The notes under the pieces: model-generated
What the model was told of the DNA's origin: nothing
Database searches by the model: none
Seen by the model: only the letters and a program-made list of their open reading frames with translations
In this document: one piece after another, positions 12,261 through 26,200 of the stretch
Layout: the number at the start of each line of letters is the position of its first letter
Numbering within the stretch: position 1 is the first letter of the stretch
NCBI GenBank assembly: GCA_029379385.1
Contig: CM055607.1
Location: 31,059,235 to 31,123,234 of the forward strand
Direction: 5' to 3'
Length of the DNA stretch: 64,000 nucleotides
Source: Quillaja saponaria
Lineage: Eukaryota; Streptophyta; Magnoliopsida; Fabales; Quillajaceae
Program-made: the position numbers and the translations under genes

Positions 12261-13310
12261 GTGGAAACCATGATTATAATAGAAATGGAACAGGGAGAGA
12301 TAGTAGAAAATGAGATCCGAATTATGTCACTTCAAACTGGGTTTTGTTTAATATATTGTTTTCTTCTGCCCAAAGAAAGAATAAAATAGTGTTATTTTTG
12401 AAAATGTGCAGTACAACATTATGATTGGTATTTAAAATATTTTATTATATCTACAAAATTAAGATAAAAAATAAATAAAATAATATTTATCGTCTCTAAA
12501 ATATTATTATTTTATTAGTAATTATAATCATAAAAATAAGACAATTTATAATCAAAATAGTTGTTTTTTTCTTAAATTGACATTGATAATAAGAATGGGT
12601 CAAAAAATTGACATAAAGATGATACATCAGTCTCTCAAAATTTTCAAATTTTTTTTATCTAAAAATTGTATAGTAAATGTAACGGTTGATTATTATTTAA
12701 TGACATAAATATATGTGTGATTTACCTAATTATAAAAATTCAAATAATTAGTTTTTATCTTAACAACTGTTTTTATGATTTAAAAAAAAGGTTAAATTGC
12801 ACTTTAAATCCATGACTAGTATTTATTTTGAAATAATTTTTATAAACTCTCAAATTAAATACATAATTCTCTTATTTCAGTCGTAATTAATAAATAATTC
12901 TCAATATTTAAATTATACATTAAATCTAACAACCTAATTTAAAATATACTAAAATATTACAACTTTTTTAATTTGTTCATTTATTCTTTCTCTATTGAAA
13001 ACACTTTCTATTGATTCTATATCAGTGTAACATATTTTGTGTTGATAATATTTCAATCCATATGTGTTAAATAGGATAGATATAGATAGTTCAATTATTA
13101 AAAAAAATTAAGAGAAAAAAGAGAGAAGGTAAAAGACATTATAAATTTTATAACAATGGTAGTTTAGTCTTTTTTAGAATAAATTTGTCAGATTTAATAG
13201 ATGCTTTAGATTATTGGGGTTATACGTCAAATATGAATCAAATAAGTAGGTTATGTGCTTAATTCGAAGATTTTTAGGCTATTACAAAATGAGTGATAGT
13301 TCATATGAGG
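12261..13310. other. AT-rich intergenic DNA
   Basis: About 1 kb of low-complexity AT-rich sequence with no open frame, structured RNA or element ends that I recognise. Confidence 0.5.
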
Positions 13311-13317
13311 GTTAATA

Positions 13318-16300
13318 GTAGAAAATTTTTATTTTCTTAAATAATTTTATTAGTTTTTATATTACATAATTACCTCTAGTTGTTATTTTGTTTCAAATAA
13401 ACTATTTTTAATTTTGGTTCAAATTTTTTAATATCAATAAGATTATAATTATTTTAGCACTAGTTTATTTTTATTAATTTTTTATATATGTTAATAGAAA
13501 TTATGATTGAAGTTTTTAGTTTTTAGAATTTTTTATTTAACAAATTCCTAATAAACATAATTTTGTTAGTATTCACAAATTAGTGAATTAAAATAAATAT
13601 TGCCAGCATATCTTTCATTATTATAATAATATTTTTTATTTTTTAATTCAAAATAAAAGTATAATTTTTCAATAATTATATATCATTATTAGAAAATATT
13701 GAATTTTTCTAATTATTTTTTGTTTAATAAGTTCCTAATAATTCTAATGTTGTTTAGTTCTTCTCAAATTTTATGAATTAAAAAAATTTAGAGTATAGTT
13801 TTCATATTTATATTATTGTTGTGATAAATTTTAATTTTTCTTTCATTTTAAGAATTAATTAAAAATAAAAAATTTATGATTTGATTTTTTTTGTTACTTT
13901 TATCTAATTTTTTATGAATGCAAAAGTTGCATAGCGTAATAAATTTTATTTTCTTAAATATTCTCAAGAGTTTTAATTTACTATTAAATAGATATTTTAA
14001 AGTTGTTTTTTTGTTTTGAACAGACTATTTATTTTATTTATTTTTACTTATTTTCTAATTCTTTTCTATTTTAATATTAATAGAATTATAATTATTTTAT
14101 AACTTTTAATTTTTTTTCATAATTATTTTAAATATTAGTAAATTTATAATATGTCAATAAATATATATCACTAGCAAAGATTGAGTTTTTCAATTTTTTA
14201 TTTAATAAGTTACAACTATAATATTTTTAAATCCTCTCATTTTCATAAATTAATTTTTACTTTTTAATTTTTTAAATTAACAAAATTTTAAGAGTATAGT
14301 CTTTATGGTTATAATTTATTGTCTTCATTAAAACAATAAAAATAAAAATTAAACAATATTATATGTTTACATTATGAATTAATTTTTTATTAGATTTATC
14401 TATTTTTTGATGTCATTGACATAGAGTATTATTATTTTTTTATTAAATCTAATTTCTTGATATGAAAATCAATTAATGATAAATATATACAAGTCTATAT
14501 TACAAATACGACTCGTAGGTAACGTATGTGATACAAAAACTAGTAAATTAGAAATGTGTGTAGTGTACTGATATATTTCAAACAAAAAATTAATTAACTT
14601 ACACTAATATCAAATATAAGATACATAAAAATATATTGGGCATCAAATTGAGAAGTCCCAAAATGTTTGTGTACTTTTTATTTTATGACAATGACTCACT
14701 TTTATTAATTTCAAATATATATTGGATTCAAACTGTCAATTTAAGAATTTTCTTACTATAATTATGACTTATCCGATTAGACTTTATGTCTCCAACAACA
14801 TAAAATTCATCAAATAAAATAATTTTTATGTGTGCTTGCAATTACTTGATTCATCATCTTCTACCATACTAAATTTGGTCTATTAAATGGTAGTATCTAA
14901 CAAATATATTAACAATATTAAATGACTTTAAGGAAAAAACAAATTAAATATTATTAATTATAGATTTTAATGTTGAAAGAAAAAATAGATAGAAATTATA
15001 TGTCATTAATTCTCTCCCATTTAAAATTTAATTATAACTAAAAATATATATAAAAAATAAATTCAATATAATATAATTGTAAGGCAAAAGAAGAAATAAG
15101 TAAGAATAGAATTCATGTATTATCTCCAACAAATCCTTATCCATCTCTAGGAAATCATTATCAATATTTAAAAAAAATTATATATGTATTGTAATAATTG
15201 ATTATTAATTAATGACATAAAATATAAGTATGACTTAGCTAATTGATAATATTTTAAATATTAATTAATGTATTTATAATCTCTAAATTTTTCTTCCATG
15301 TTTGGAATTTTAATATATATATATTTTTTGGTACATTGGGACATAGAAATGCTCGAACTCAGTATTAGAAGGTGGGGATAGGTACCAACTGTTTGAGCAA
15401 AGATCTCAGTGGTACATATATTTATATTATGAATTAATTTTTCATTAAATCTACTTATTTGTTTAATGTCATAAAGTAGTATTAAATTTTATTCATTATA
15501 ATTTCTTGATATTTACGTTAATTGTTAAATAATATTTATGTATATATCGTAAATATGAGTTACGCATAATTCTTGTGATACGAAAGATAATAAATTAGAA
15601 ATGTGCATATTATATTGGTATAATTCAGAAAATTTGGACTAATTTACTCTAATATCAATTATCTCTACAATATATAAAAGAGTCTTAGAGGCATAACTTT
15701 TTTTTATTTTTTTATATCCTTATGAGTATGTATTATTATATAATTATGTTTAGTTATTATTTTGCTTCAAATAGACTACTATTTTTTTTTATACTTTTTA
15801 TACTTTTTATTTTTTTTTCTCTGTTTTAATATCAATAGAATTATAATTATTTTAGGACTATTATTATTTTTTTAATAATTCTTCTCAATATTAATAAATC
15901 TATAATTTTTCAATGATTATATGTTATAGCAATCAAAATTGAATCACTGTTTTTTTTATTTAATAAGTACCTAATAATCTTTTTTTTTTTTTTAATTCTT
16001 CTCAAATTTAAGAATTAAAAATTTAAAAATAACTAAATTTAAAATTTAAAAATAACTAAATTAAATATTAAAAATATACTTTTCATGATTATATTATTAT
16101 TGTTTAACTTTAATATCAGAAGAAAAAAAAATTCAATAATTATATGTCAATATTAGTTAATATTGATTTTTTCAAATTTTTTATTTAATAAGTTCCCAAT
16201 AATTATATTATCTTTTAGTTCATAATTTTTTTTTTAAATACTATGAATTAAAAAAATTTAAAGTATAGTTTTCATGATTATATATTGTTGTTTTAACTTT

Positions 16301-17695
16301 TAATGGAATAAATTTTATTTTCTTAACTACCCTATGAGATTTTACTATTACATAAATACCTTTTAATTATTATTTTACTTCAAATATTCTATTTTTTATT
16401 TTACTACTTTTCATAATTTTTTGCTATTTTAATATTAATATAATTACAATTATTTTATGACTATTTTTTTTTATCATAATTCTTTTCAATATTAATAAAT
16501 CTATAATTTATTAATAACTATATATCAATAGTAATTAATATTGAATTTCTCATTTTTTTTAATTTAAAATTTATGAATAATTATAATTTATTAATTTTCT
16601 TTTAAAATATTATGAATGAAAAGAAATATTAGGAGTATAATTTTTATGATTATAATATTATTGTATTAATTCTCCCTCCATTTTAGTTTTTTAAAATAAT
16701 TATATGTAAAATTATTTTTTAAAAATAATATTTTGGTATTTACATTAATTGTTGATGAATATAAATGTATATATCATAAATATATTTCACTTGTCCTGCA
16801 TGTGCCACAAAATCTAGTAAGATAGATAAAAATATATTGGGCATCAAATTGAGATGACCTAGTTTGTGTAAATTTTTATTTTTGTATTTTTAAGACATTG
16901 GCCCAATATCTTATTAATTTTACATGAATTTTTCTAACGGATGTCCTAAAGACACAAGCTAAGTTTCTGTAAATAAAAAGTTTGTAACATTCACTACGGT
17001 AATTGATTATTATTTCAGTGCTATTTAATGTATAAATTACTACTTATGAAAATTTTCAATTTCAAAACCATATTTATTGTAATTTAACAAGTATTTTTAG
17101 GGTACCCTTTAGAAAAACCCATTTTACATATATATATATATATATATATATTGGACTATGTGAATATGAGAATTTTCTTGCAATAATTCTGACTTATGCC
17201 ATTGGACTTTTATGTCTCCAACAACTTGAAATTCATCAATAAATTACTTTCTATATATATGTTTGCAATTCCAAATTCATTGTCTACCGATAAAATTTGG
17301 ACCATTAAATGGTAGTGTCAAAAAAAATAAAATTTAACAATATTGAAGAACTTTAAGGACAAAAATAAATTGAATATTGTCAACTATAATTCATAATTTT
17401 GAAAGAAAAATTAGATAAAATTATACGTTATTAATTCTTTCTATTTCAAATTTTTATTATAACTATAAAAATATGAAAAAAAAGAAGAAGAAGAAGAATT
17501 TCTGTTAATATAATTATAAAGCAAGAGAAGAATTAGTAATAAATTTATTTGAAATGGAGGGGATTAAAGACATGTAATTAAAAATATATGCAAAAAGGAA
17601 TAAATTCAATATATTATAACTGTAAAGCAAGAAGAAATAAGTAAGAATTGGATTCATGTATCATCTCTAATAAATCTTTATCCGTCTCTAGCAAA
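13318..17695. repeat. Degenerate higher-order AT-rich repeat array
   Basis: A unit of about 620 bp starts with an ATTTTATTTTCTTAA-type motif and contains TTTAATAAGTTCCTAATAAT and a GAATTAAAAAAATTTAGAG-type motif. It occurs at about 13318, 13940, 15690 and 16310. The two pairs are offset by about 2.37 kb, so a larger block has also been duplicated. A tail motif (TTTCTTGATAT, then TATATATC, then GTGATACAAAA) occurs near 14450, 15490 and 16735. A third module, with GTCTCCAACAACAT and ATTAAATGGTAGT, occurs at 14630-15130 and again at 16825-17690, just upstream of the defensin-like exon. Identity is moderate, so the array is old. Confidence 0.65.
17128..17151. repeat. AT dinucleotide microsatellite
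   Basis: About 12 AT units inside the higher-order repeat region. Confidence 0.9.
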
Positions 17696-17784
17696 CATAA
17701 TTATTAATATATAAATTGATTAAATCTGTAAGATCTTATGTACAAATTTGCATAAAACATATCATATTACTACTATCTTTAAAC

Positions 17785-18269
17785 ATGACAAAACTTGCAC
17801 TATTTTGCTTTGTAATCGCCCTCTTCTTCATTGATAAATAATTTTCTTTCAACTTTTAATATCTAATTATTTTAGGATAGTGCTATGTGTACTACCCAAC
17901 ATTTATATGTGAACGAAAAAACAGGAAGATGGCCTTTGATTGTTTTGTCTGTTAGTTTATTTTAAATGCACTTAACAACTTTTTGTAGTACACATATCAA
18001 CACCCTTATTTTATCATTATATTCATATTGCATAACACTATTTTATTTTATCGATAATAAATATATATTTAATTTAATTTATAGTACTAATTTATAATTA
18101 ATTTTTGTAGCTGAAATTGTCCCCCACAACAAAAGGAGAAAAGTGTTACAACAATTGGAATTGTAATGATCAGGACAAGTGCAGGCGAGATTGTGTACAA
18201 AAACACAAAAATGGAATAGGAAATTGCCCTTGGCCTTCTACACCATTTGTTCCAAGATTGTGTTTATGA
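17785..18269 (+). pseudogene. Defensin-like (cysteine-rich secreted peptide) gene, probably degenerate
   Basis: An ATG at 17785 opens a hydrophobic signal-peptide-like stretch, MTKLALFCFVIALFFI, followed at once by stop codon TAA. About 280 bp downstream a TTTTTGTAG acceptor precedes a second exon (18111-18269) coding a basic peptide with six cysteines spaced C-x5-C-x5-C-x3-C-x10-C-x11-C, then Leu and TGA. The short signal exon, one intron and a cysteine-rich second exon are the layout of plant DEFL/LCR peptides, secreted and often involved in defence or reproduction. Two oddities point to decay. No GT donor lies at the end of the signal exon (the sequence there reads ATTGATAAATAA, one base away from a usable GTAAAT-type site). 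The final Cys-Leu is followed by TGA then TAG, as if a terminal C-x-C had lost its last cysteine. A live gene with an unseen donor is possible. Confidence 0.6.
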
Positions 18270-19330
18270 TAGTTGATCGATGCTAACTTGTCGTACACAG
18301 ACAACGTGCTTCAAGTCTTTGATTTATTTATCATGATGAAGGAACATATAATCAACAATGTATTGAGTTTTATGTTGGTCAATAAATTATAAAATAATTA
18401 ATGTTTCAAAATTATGAGATTGCTTCAATTTATATGTTTGTGAGCATATTTAATTTGAATTTTGCTAATGATATATGACTACATCATGGTGAAAATACTT
18501 TTAAGTAAGCATTGTTCAGAAATTATTTATGATATTTTCACCAATAAAATAATATTATGTAACAAAAATTGGTCAAGGACCATGTCATATGATAAGAAAA
18601 TATTAGACAATATTTATCTAATATTTTCTCTGATGTGTAACTGTGTTTATGATTGTCGTTCATGCTAACTTGTTGTGCACATATATCGTGCTTCAAGTCT
18701 ATGATTTATTTATCATGATGAAGGAACATATAATCAATCATGTATTGAGTTTTATGTTGCTCAATAAATTATAAAATAATTAATGTTTCAAAATTATGAG
18801 ATTGTTTCAATATATATGTTTGTGAGCATATTTAATTTGAATTTTGCTAATGATATATGACTACATCATGGTGAGAATACTTTTAAGTAAGCATTGTTCA
18901 TAAATTATTTATGATATTTTCACCAATAAAATAATATTATGTAACAAAAATTGGTTAAGGACCATGTCATATGATAAGAAAATATTAGACAGTATCTATC
19001 TAATATTTTCTCTAATGTGTGACTGTGTTTATGATTGACGTTCATGCTAACTTGTTGTGCACATATATCATGCTTTTAAGTCTATGATTTATTTATCATG
19101 ATGAAGGAACATATAATCAATCATGTATTGAGTTTTATGTTGAACAATAAATTATGAAATAATTAATGATCAACAAATTATGAAATTACTTCAATGTATA
19201 TGAATTTGAGCATTATAAATTATTTATGATACCTTCACCAAATAAAATAATGTCATGTAACAAAAGTTATTTAAGGACCATGTCATATGTATATTAGACA
19301 ATATTATCTAATATTTACTCTAATGTGTAA
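18260..19330 (+). repeat. Three tandem copies of a ~382-bp unit derived from the defensin-like gene 3' end
   Basis: Copies begin with GTGTTTATGAT at 18260, 18643 and 19025, giving periods of 383 and 382 bp. Each then runs through ATGCTAACTTGT, TTTATTTATCATGATGAAGG, GTATTGAGTTTTATGTTG and GGACCATGTCATATG. Copies 1 and 2 are nearly identical; copy 3 is shortened by internal deletions and ends near 19330. Copy 1 starts within the last codons of the defensin-like exon, so the unit is its 3' UTR, repeated. Confidence 0.92.
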
Positions 19331-20220
19331 ATATACAACAATTCCTTTTTTTCACATTTTAAAACTTAGCTATAAAACTGCTTAGTAATTAACTATTACA
19401 ATTTGTTATAAACAACATTTTTTGTTGATATATTAAGAATGCTCGAACTCGGCACTAAGAGATAGAATGACTGATATAATTATTTGAGTTAAGTTCTCAA
19501 TAATATTATAAATAACACTTGATAAATCTCAACTCAACTCAATTAAATAAAGTTGATAAAAATTAATTTATGATATAAACATAATTTTTTTATAATAAAT
19601 AGAAGAAAAATTACATATTAATATTATAATTATAAAAATTATATTTGTAGTATTTATTTTAATTTATAAAATTAAAAAAAATATAAAAGTATTTGTAAAA
19701 CATTTTAAGTATAAACTCAATAAAAAACATTATTTTTCGTTCCGCAACTCTTCCAAACTTCAATGGCTAAAAAGGAAGTGGGGGGTGTCACATATCTCTA
19801 GGGTAACCGAATCCAACGGCGGAGAGGGAGAGATCCCATCACACCAGATGATTATGACAGCTTCCTTGCAATTAAGGCCTTATAATATTTTATATTTTCA
19901 CTTTCACCAAAAACCCTTTTCATATTTTATTTTTTTACCCAGTTAGATTAATCTTATTAGCCCCTTGTTTCTTTCTATTAGATTTTGTCGCCCTATTGAA
20001 ATCAGACAGGGGGGCTGAAACAAGAAACACAGGCTCCACTCAGAGAGGAAAGACAGAGAGAGACAGAGATTTATTCGAGAATTTCAAATCCAATTCCGGC
20101 AATCCAGACAGGGATTTGGGTTTCAGAGATCAGAAACATGTCTCTTACTCTTTCTTAACTCTCTCATATTGGTCATTACAGCTGTGCTGGCCTGAATTTC
20201 TATGGTTTTCATTCATAGCA
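19331..20220 (+). promoter_or_regulatory. Intergenic region and 5' leader of the AMBRA1-like gene
   Basis: AT-rich spacer to about 19740, then more balanced sequence leading into the gene. The likely leader (about 19980-20220) holds short upstream reading frames: ATG at 20138 coding six residues to TAA (20158), and ATG at 20202 running 14 codons plus stop to 20246, past the proposed start codon at 20221 in another frame. Both could reduce main-frame translation if they are in the mature leader. The transcription start itself is not visible. Confidence 0.45.
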
Positions 20221-23200
20221 ATGACAAGACGTTCACGGCCGCATGATCAGACCTTGCGTCCACCTCCATCTTCTAATTATTCTCAGGGAAGGTTAGAATT
20301 TTAGCTTCAGATGATCTTTCCATCTGCATCCAGTAGCTGGAAAGTTTCCTTTTAAAGTTTTGTTTCTTCTCCAGTTTTTTTGATTCCTGAGAAACTAAGA
20401 AGAGGGAACGGAGAATTGAATTCTGGGTTTTATCTGATTGGGGTTTCCTGAGAGAGTAGCAACTTGTCTTGGAGAAAATTTGCTAATTTTGGTTCAGCTT
20501 TATGTCTTTGTTGTATTTCTGTTTTAATTTTGAATTCTCATATCTGTGTTTGGTGTTATAATGATAATCGTTAACATTTACATGTTATTGTTATTATCAT
20601 TTTTAGCTGAGTGTAATTGTCTATGAAACATGCCTTTTTGTTTTTCTGATAATTGATTTTTGTATGCTGCTATTTGAATTCATCTGATTTACTTTGTGTT
20701 AAGTAATTTTCAACTGGAACCAATTTCTGTCTACTAACACAGCTCAAGATCCAACTTCAGTACCAACAATAAGATAGTTTGACATCAAATTGTTAATACT
20801 GCATGACCCATCAGCATATTCAAGAACAACTTGAATAAAATGCAAATTCGCAGAATGAATTGTTCTTTAACTTCTTATACATGCTATGATTGATCATGCC
20901 AAATTGATTTTTTCTTGGGACATGATTCTTTAAGTTTTGTTTGAACTCTAGTCACACCTAGAGACCTGGTTAGGTTCTGGGCCTGATTGTGACTGTATGT
21001 TATCAGAATTAGTACTTTGTAGTTTTGTCGGATGCTTAAGAATGATACGGATTTAAAATCTGAAGTTCTTAGTAATCAGATTTAGCAAAAAAGCATTTTT
21101 TTAACACTATTAACAGAGAATTATAAATTATAACGGTCTTACTTGTTTTTGACATGAGTCCTTCTCATTCAGTGTATTCACAATTTTTCCAGTGGTAGAA
21201 ATGTTTTTGGTTTGCTAGCACAAAGAGAGATTTCTCCTAGAACAAAACATGTGCCAAAGAGGCAGTGGGGAGAAGCTTCTAAATTGAAATCTGGTTCTCT
21301 CTCTAGCCCTAAAAGTGAAGCATTGAGAGATGGAAAGCGTGGTCTTCTTTCATGGTACTTGAACAATTTAGTGTATTTGCTATCTATCCTTAAAGGGATG
21401 CAAGGCTCTCAGAATGTCCCTTCAAGATGAGAGCTGATTTATCTAATGATGATTTTCAGGGTCGAGGCTGAGTCATTACGGCATTTGTCAGCCAAATATT
21501 GCCCTTTGTTGCCTCCTCCAAGGTCCACAATTGCAGCAGCATTTAGTCCCAATGGTAGAGTGCTTGCTTCTACACAGTAAGTTGTGATTTTTCTTTCTTC
21601 ATCTTTTTATTTTTTTCCTTTACTAATTTGATTTAAAGAATATTTTCTTTATTTTCTTCTTCTTTGACACATGCAGCGGTGACCACACAGTGAAGATTGT
21701 TGATTGCCAGAGTGGAAGTTGCTTAAAGGTGTTGATTGGTCATAGGAGGACGCCTTGGGTGGTAAACTCGAGTTCTCCAATTATACTTTGGCCTATTGCT
21801 CGTATGCCCATTATTTTTGTCTTCTTTCTATTAATACTGAAAGCCTAGTTCATATATCCTCTTGTCATCATGTTCAATAAAGTATAGCCTGAAAGAGTGA
21901 CAATTTTGTGAAATTGATCCTGTAAAATTACAATATTATGTGCTTATTGAAAATAAAATAATTAACAATTTCTATTACTTAATGAACCCATATTCTGGTT
22001 ACTTGGTGCACTTATGTTAATATCTATTACACTTCACTTTACTTAGCTTGGTGATATTTTTGAGTAAAAGTTGGTTAGATAGGTTTTCTATCTGTATGGG
22101 AGTTTCTACCTTGTCAATTATGGTTGCTGGTACCTAGGGCTGTGTCTCAGATTGGATCATTATAAACTTTATGTTCCAGCTTCTATTTTAATCTTGGTCC
22201 TCGTTCATGCCGGAACAGTGTCACAGCCATCTCTCTAATTGTTATCTGTTGTTCTCCACTGAGTTGTCACTCTTTGTTTGGGTAAGAAGCTCTTTGATTA
22301 GATCAGGAATGCTTGCTGGTGCTGATGCTTATATATGTACCTGATAGTTATTAAGGATCTTTCTGTTATGATGATAATTTATTGGTGTTTTAACGTGTTC
22401 TAAAGGATTAGTTTATCATCATAAAATGTCATTTCTTAAATGCATGTTTTCTCAAAGACTTTATTAGGCATCAGATTGTAATGAATGCCAATTACACATG
22501 TTCACACTTGGCAGGCACAAGGCAGTGTGCCCCCTAGCTCTCCAACAAGATCTTTTCTCGTTTAGTTCATTTCATGTTCTTAAAGCATACAGCCATACAC
22601 CCTATCAGAATCTGATACCTGTAGGTTACCTGTTTATAGTTTGTATTCTATCAAATTACTAATGGACCTTCTACAGGTTAGGTTCCATCCTCTGCATCCA
22701 GATATACTTGCAAGTGGAAGCTTGGATCAAGAAGTTCGGTTATGGGACGCAAACACATCAGAGTGCATAGTATCCCATCATTTCTGTAATTTCAACTCCA
22801 AATCCTGTAGATTACTTTTGGAAACTGTGCCTGAGACTTATTAATTCTTTGAGCTTGTAGTTACTCTACAATGATGAATCTTATTGTTGGTTTTGTTCTC
22901 CTAGATCGCCCTATTGCTTCCATTGCTTTCCATGCACAAGGCGAAATACTAGCTGTTGCATCAGGCCACAAGGTATTGGTTCCTGCATTGGAACTTTTCA
23001 TGTTAATAGAAATTTTCCTCTTTTGGGCTGTCTTGTTTCAGGTTTTCCAGTCATGGTCTTGAGGATCTTATTTCATTCACATTTAAAATGTTGTTCAGCT
23101 ATATATATGGCGCTATAGCAAGAGAGACGAAGCTGCTTCACCAAACTTTGTATTGAAAACCAGGCGTTCACTTCGAGCGGTGCATTTTCACCCACGTGGT

Positions 23201-26200
23201 GCTCCATATCTTTTAACAGCTGAGGTAAATAAGCGGGTGTTCTTTTCATCGATTATCTTCTCATACTATCATAATATTACTTTGTTGGACTGATATGCAG
23301 GTCAATGATCTTGAATCCTCAGATTCCTCAATGACACAGGCAGTGTCCCTTGGTTATCTACATTATCCTCCTCCTGCTGTTTTTATGGCAAATGTTCATC
23401 CCGGGAAAGATAGTTTGTCAAGTGAACTATCTTTTACGCCATTACCTTTCTTGTTCATGCCTTCATATTCTCAAGATGATTCAAGAATAGAATCACAGCA
23501 TTCTAATAGGGATGTTAATTCTAGTAGTATGCAAGTTGAAACTTCTGCCTCGGTGCGGTTTCAAACAAATGCAAATGTAACAGAGCAATATGATAATACC
23601 TCGTCTCCCATGGATATGAATCATGATATTCCCACTGGCTCACGAACAGGTATTGAACATACCTCTAACACTTCTTTCTCTAATAGAATGGGAGTCGGCC
23701 TTCGTAACGTTGGGGTTGATGGTATGGAAACTGATGAAAGGCAGCCAGTTGAAGTAAGCCAACATGGAAACTCTATTAATGTTAATGCTTTTAATGGTGT
23801 GCTGAATGGACAAGACAGAAATATACAGAATCATGGGGTTTTTGCAGAATTTTTACCTTCAAAAGACCCAACTGGGTGGGAGTTATCCTTTCTGCAAGGA
23901 TGGGTAATGGGTCAAAACCAAGCCAGTGTTCACTCCATGCTCCCTCACAGGGGTGTTACTCGTGAGCATATGGCTCAACATGGTGGTTCTCCAACCATGG
24001 AATCTCTTCTGTCAACTCATAACGTGGAGGCTGCCCGAGCTTCTTTAGCATTGCCATGCAGGACAGGCTTATCTGGAGCTCCTGGGAGCTCAAGTATGCG
24101 GGATCATGTACCACACTCCCGAGCGTCTCTATTTGATTCTGGAAATATTGCAGCTTCTATTGACACCCCTTATGATGGGACTGATATTCAAACCATTATT
24201 AGTAGGATCCAGTCTGAACTTGCCACTTCAGTGGCTGCTGCAGAGCTCCCTTGCACTGTGAAGCTAAGAGTATGGTCGCATGACATAGAAGATCCTTGTG
24301 CTCCACTTAATGCTGAAAGATGCCGGTTAACCATACCACATGCCGTACTTTGTAGGTACGGAAGTTATGGTATTTAGCAATTTGATACTTCAGTATTTAT
24401 TTTATTTAGAGATCATATCATTTTCCCCTTCTTTTGCATGGTCTTGATGAGTTCATTGCATTTTCTAGTGAAACAACCATGTATGCAAATAGTATTACTT
24501 GGCAGAAATGACTAGATTTAAATTATTTCCGATGAATATAGAGTGCTTTTGGCCAAAGTATGTATGATGTTTTGTGTTTATGTCTTCCTTTAGTTTTCAA
24601 TGAACTTTATGATTGTACTCTGAGTTGCAATTGTATTTGCAGTGAAATGGGTGCCCATTTTTCACCATGTGGGAGATTTTTAGCTGCTTGTGTTGCATGT
24701 GTGTTTCCTCATATGGAGACTGATCCAGGATTACTAAGTCTAGTACACCAAGAGCCTGGAGCTGCAACATCTCCAACGCGGCATCCAATCTCCACACACC
24801 AAGTCATGTATGAGCTTCGCATATATTCCCTCGAGGAGGCAACGTAAGGCTTTGCTTCCTTTCAGTTGGCTGGGATTCCATGTTCATCGGACTTACTATT
24901 TAGTTTTTACAACTCTCTTTAACTGAATATGCTTATCATATCCGTTGTACCAAATTAGGTTTGGATCAGTGCTTGCGTCAAGGGCAATTAGAGCTGCTCA
25001 TTGTCTGACTTCGATCCAGGTTAGTTGCTCTCATAGACAAACTGGACATCGATTAGATTTTGTCTTTCGTCACTCATTAGTACTGACTCATTTTCCATTA
25101 CGATATAAAGATAATGGTTGTAATTAAGCACGATTAGTTAAAATTTCTGTCATTGTTTTTCTACTTAGTTTATATGGGGCTAGCATAATATTTCGTTGAA
25201 GTTTTGAGTTTCAATTACTTTCAGAATGATATAAAAAAAATTGTAAATCGTTTGGCTAATAAAAAACGTCTTAAGTTAACTGTTTCACATCTCAATTGCA
25301 TGCTCTATACATTGCTCCATTGAAGATTGTTGGGTGGTTTAATCATAATCAGGCCATTTAAGAAATTAGCAGAAAAATATTTATTTTCAAATAATTGTAT
25401 CTATAAATATAGAAAGTGTTTTAATTATCTTGTAAGGGTAGATTCTGCTGAGGTTTTTGCTGTAATATTTGGGGCAGGCTCCCTTTTTTGTCATTAACAA
25501 TGTATTTGGAGCCAAGTAAAAAAATTAATTCATTTCAATTGAAATAAATTCTAAAATTCAGTTCATTTGGAATAAAAAATAAAAACGATATTTTATGCAA
25601 TTTCCATATTTGAAATATATGAAGTATGCATTTTAGTTCCATGATAGTTTTTGTAGTAACTTCCAATATTTTTTGTTTAAGTGGCATAAAAAGTGTTTTG
25701 TTTGTGAGGATTAATCTTGATATGTGGCAAATACTTTATTCAAATTCCACATTTTATCTGGTTCCGTATACCCTTCTCTATGAACGTTGAAACTTGATAT
25801 TAGTGTATGTTTTTTATTAGGACATCTTGGAAAAAATACTTTTTTTCTCAATCATATATGCCATTGTATTTGTGTTCTCTAACATAATCCAAATATCAAT
25901 ACTTATGTTCCTTGAGTTGAATAGAGAGCCTAAGGCCTTCTCAAGCATATTACTGACCTCCCTTTCCCTGACATGTATAATGTATATATTTGGATGGCTG
26001 ATTTCTAGGCAACTTCTTGTTGCTCATATTTAATGGAGAGAAAGCCTTTTGCCATATTGCATGTTCCACCCCTATATTGATGTTACATCCTTCTACCTTT
26101 AACTTTCAAATTCCATTTGTTTATCTGGTTGATTTAATTGATCAAGCTGTGAAAACACACATTTTTTGGCTATGTGAGATGTGGAAAACATGGAAATTAT

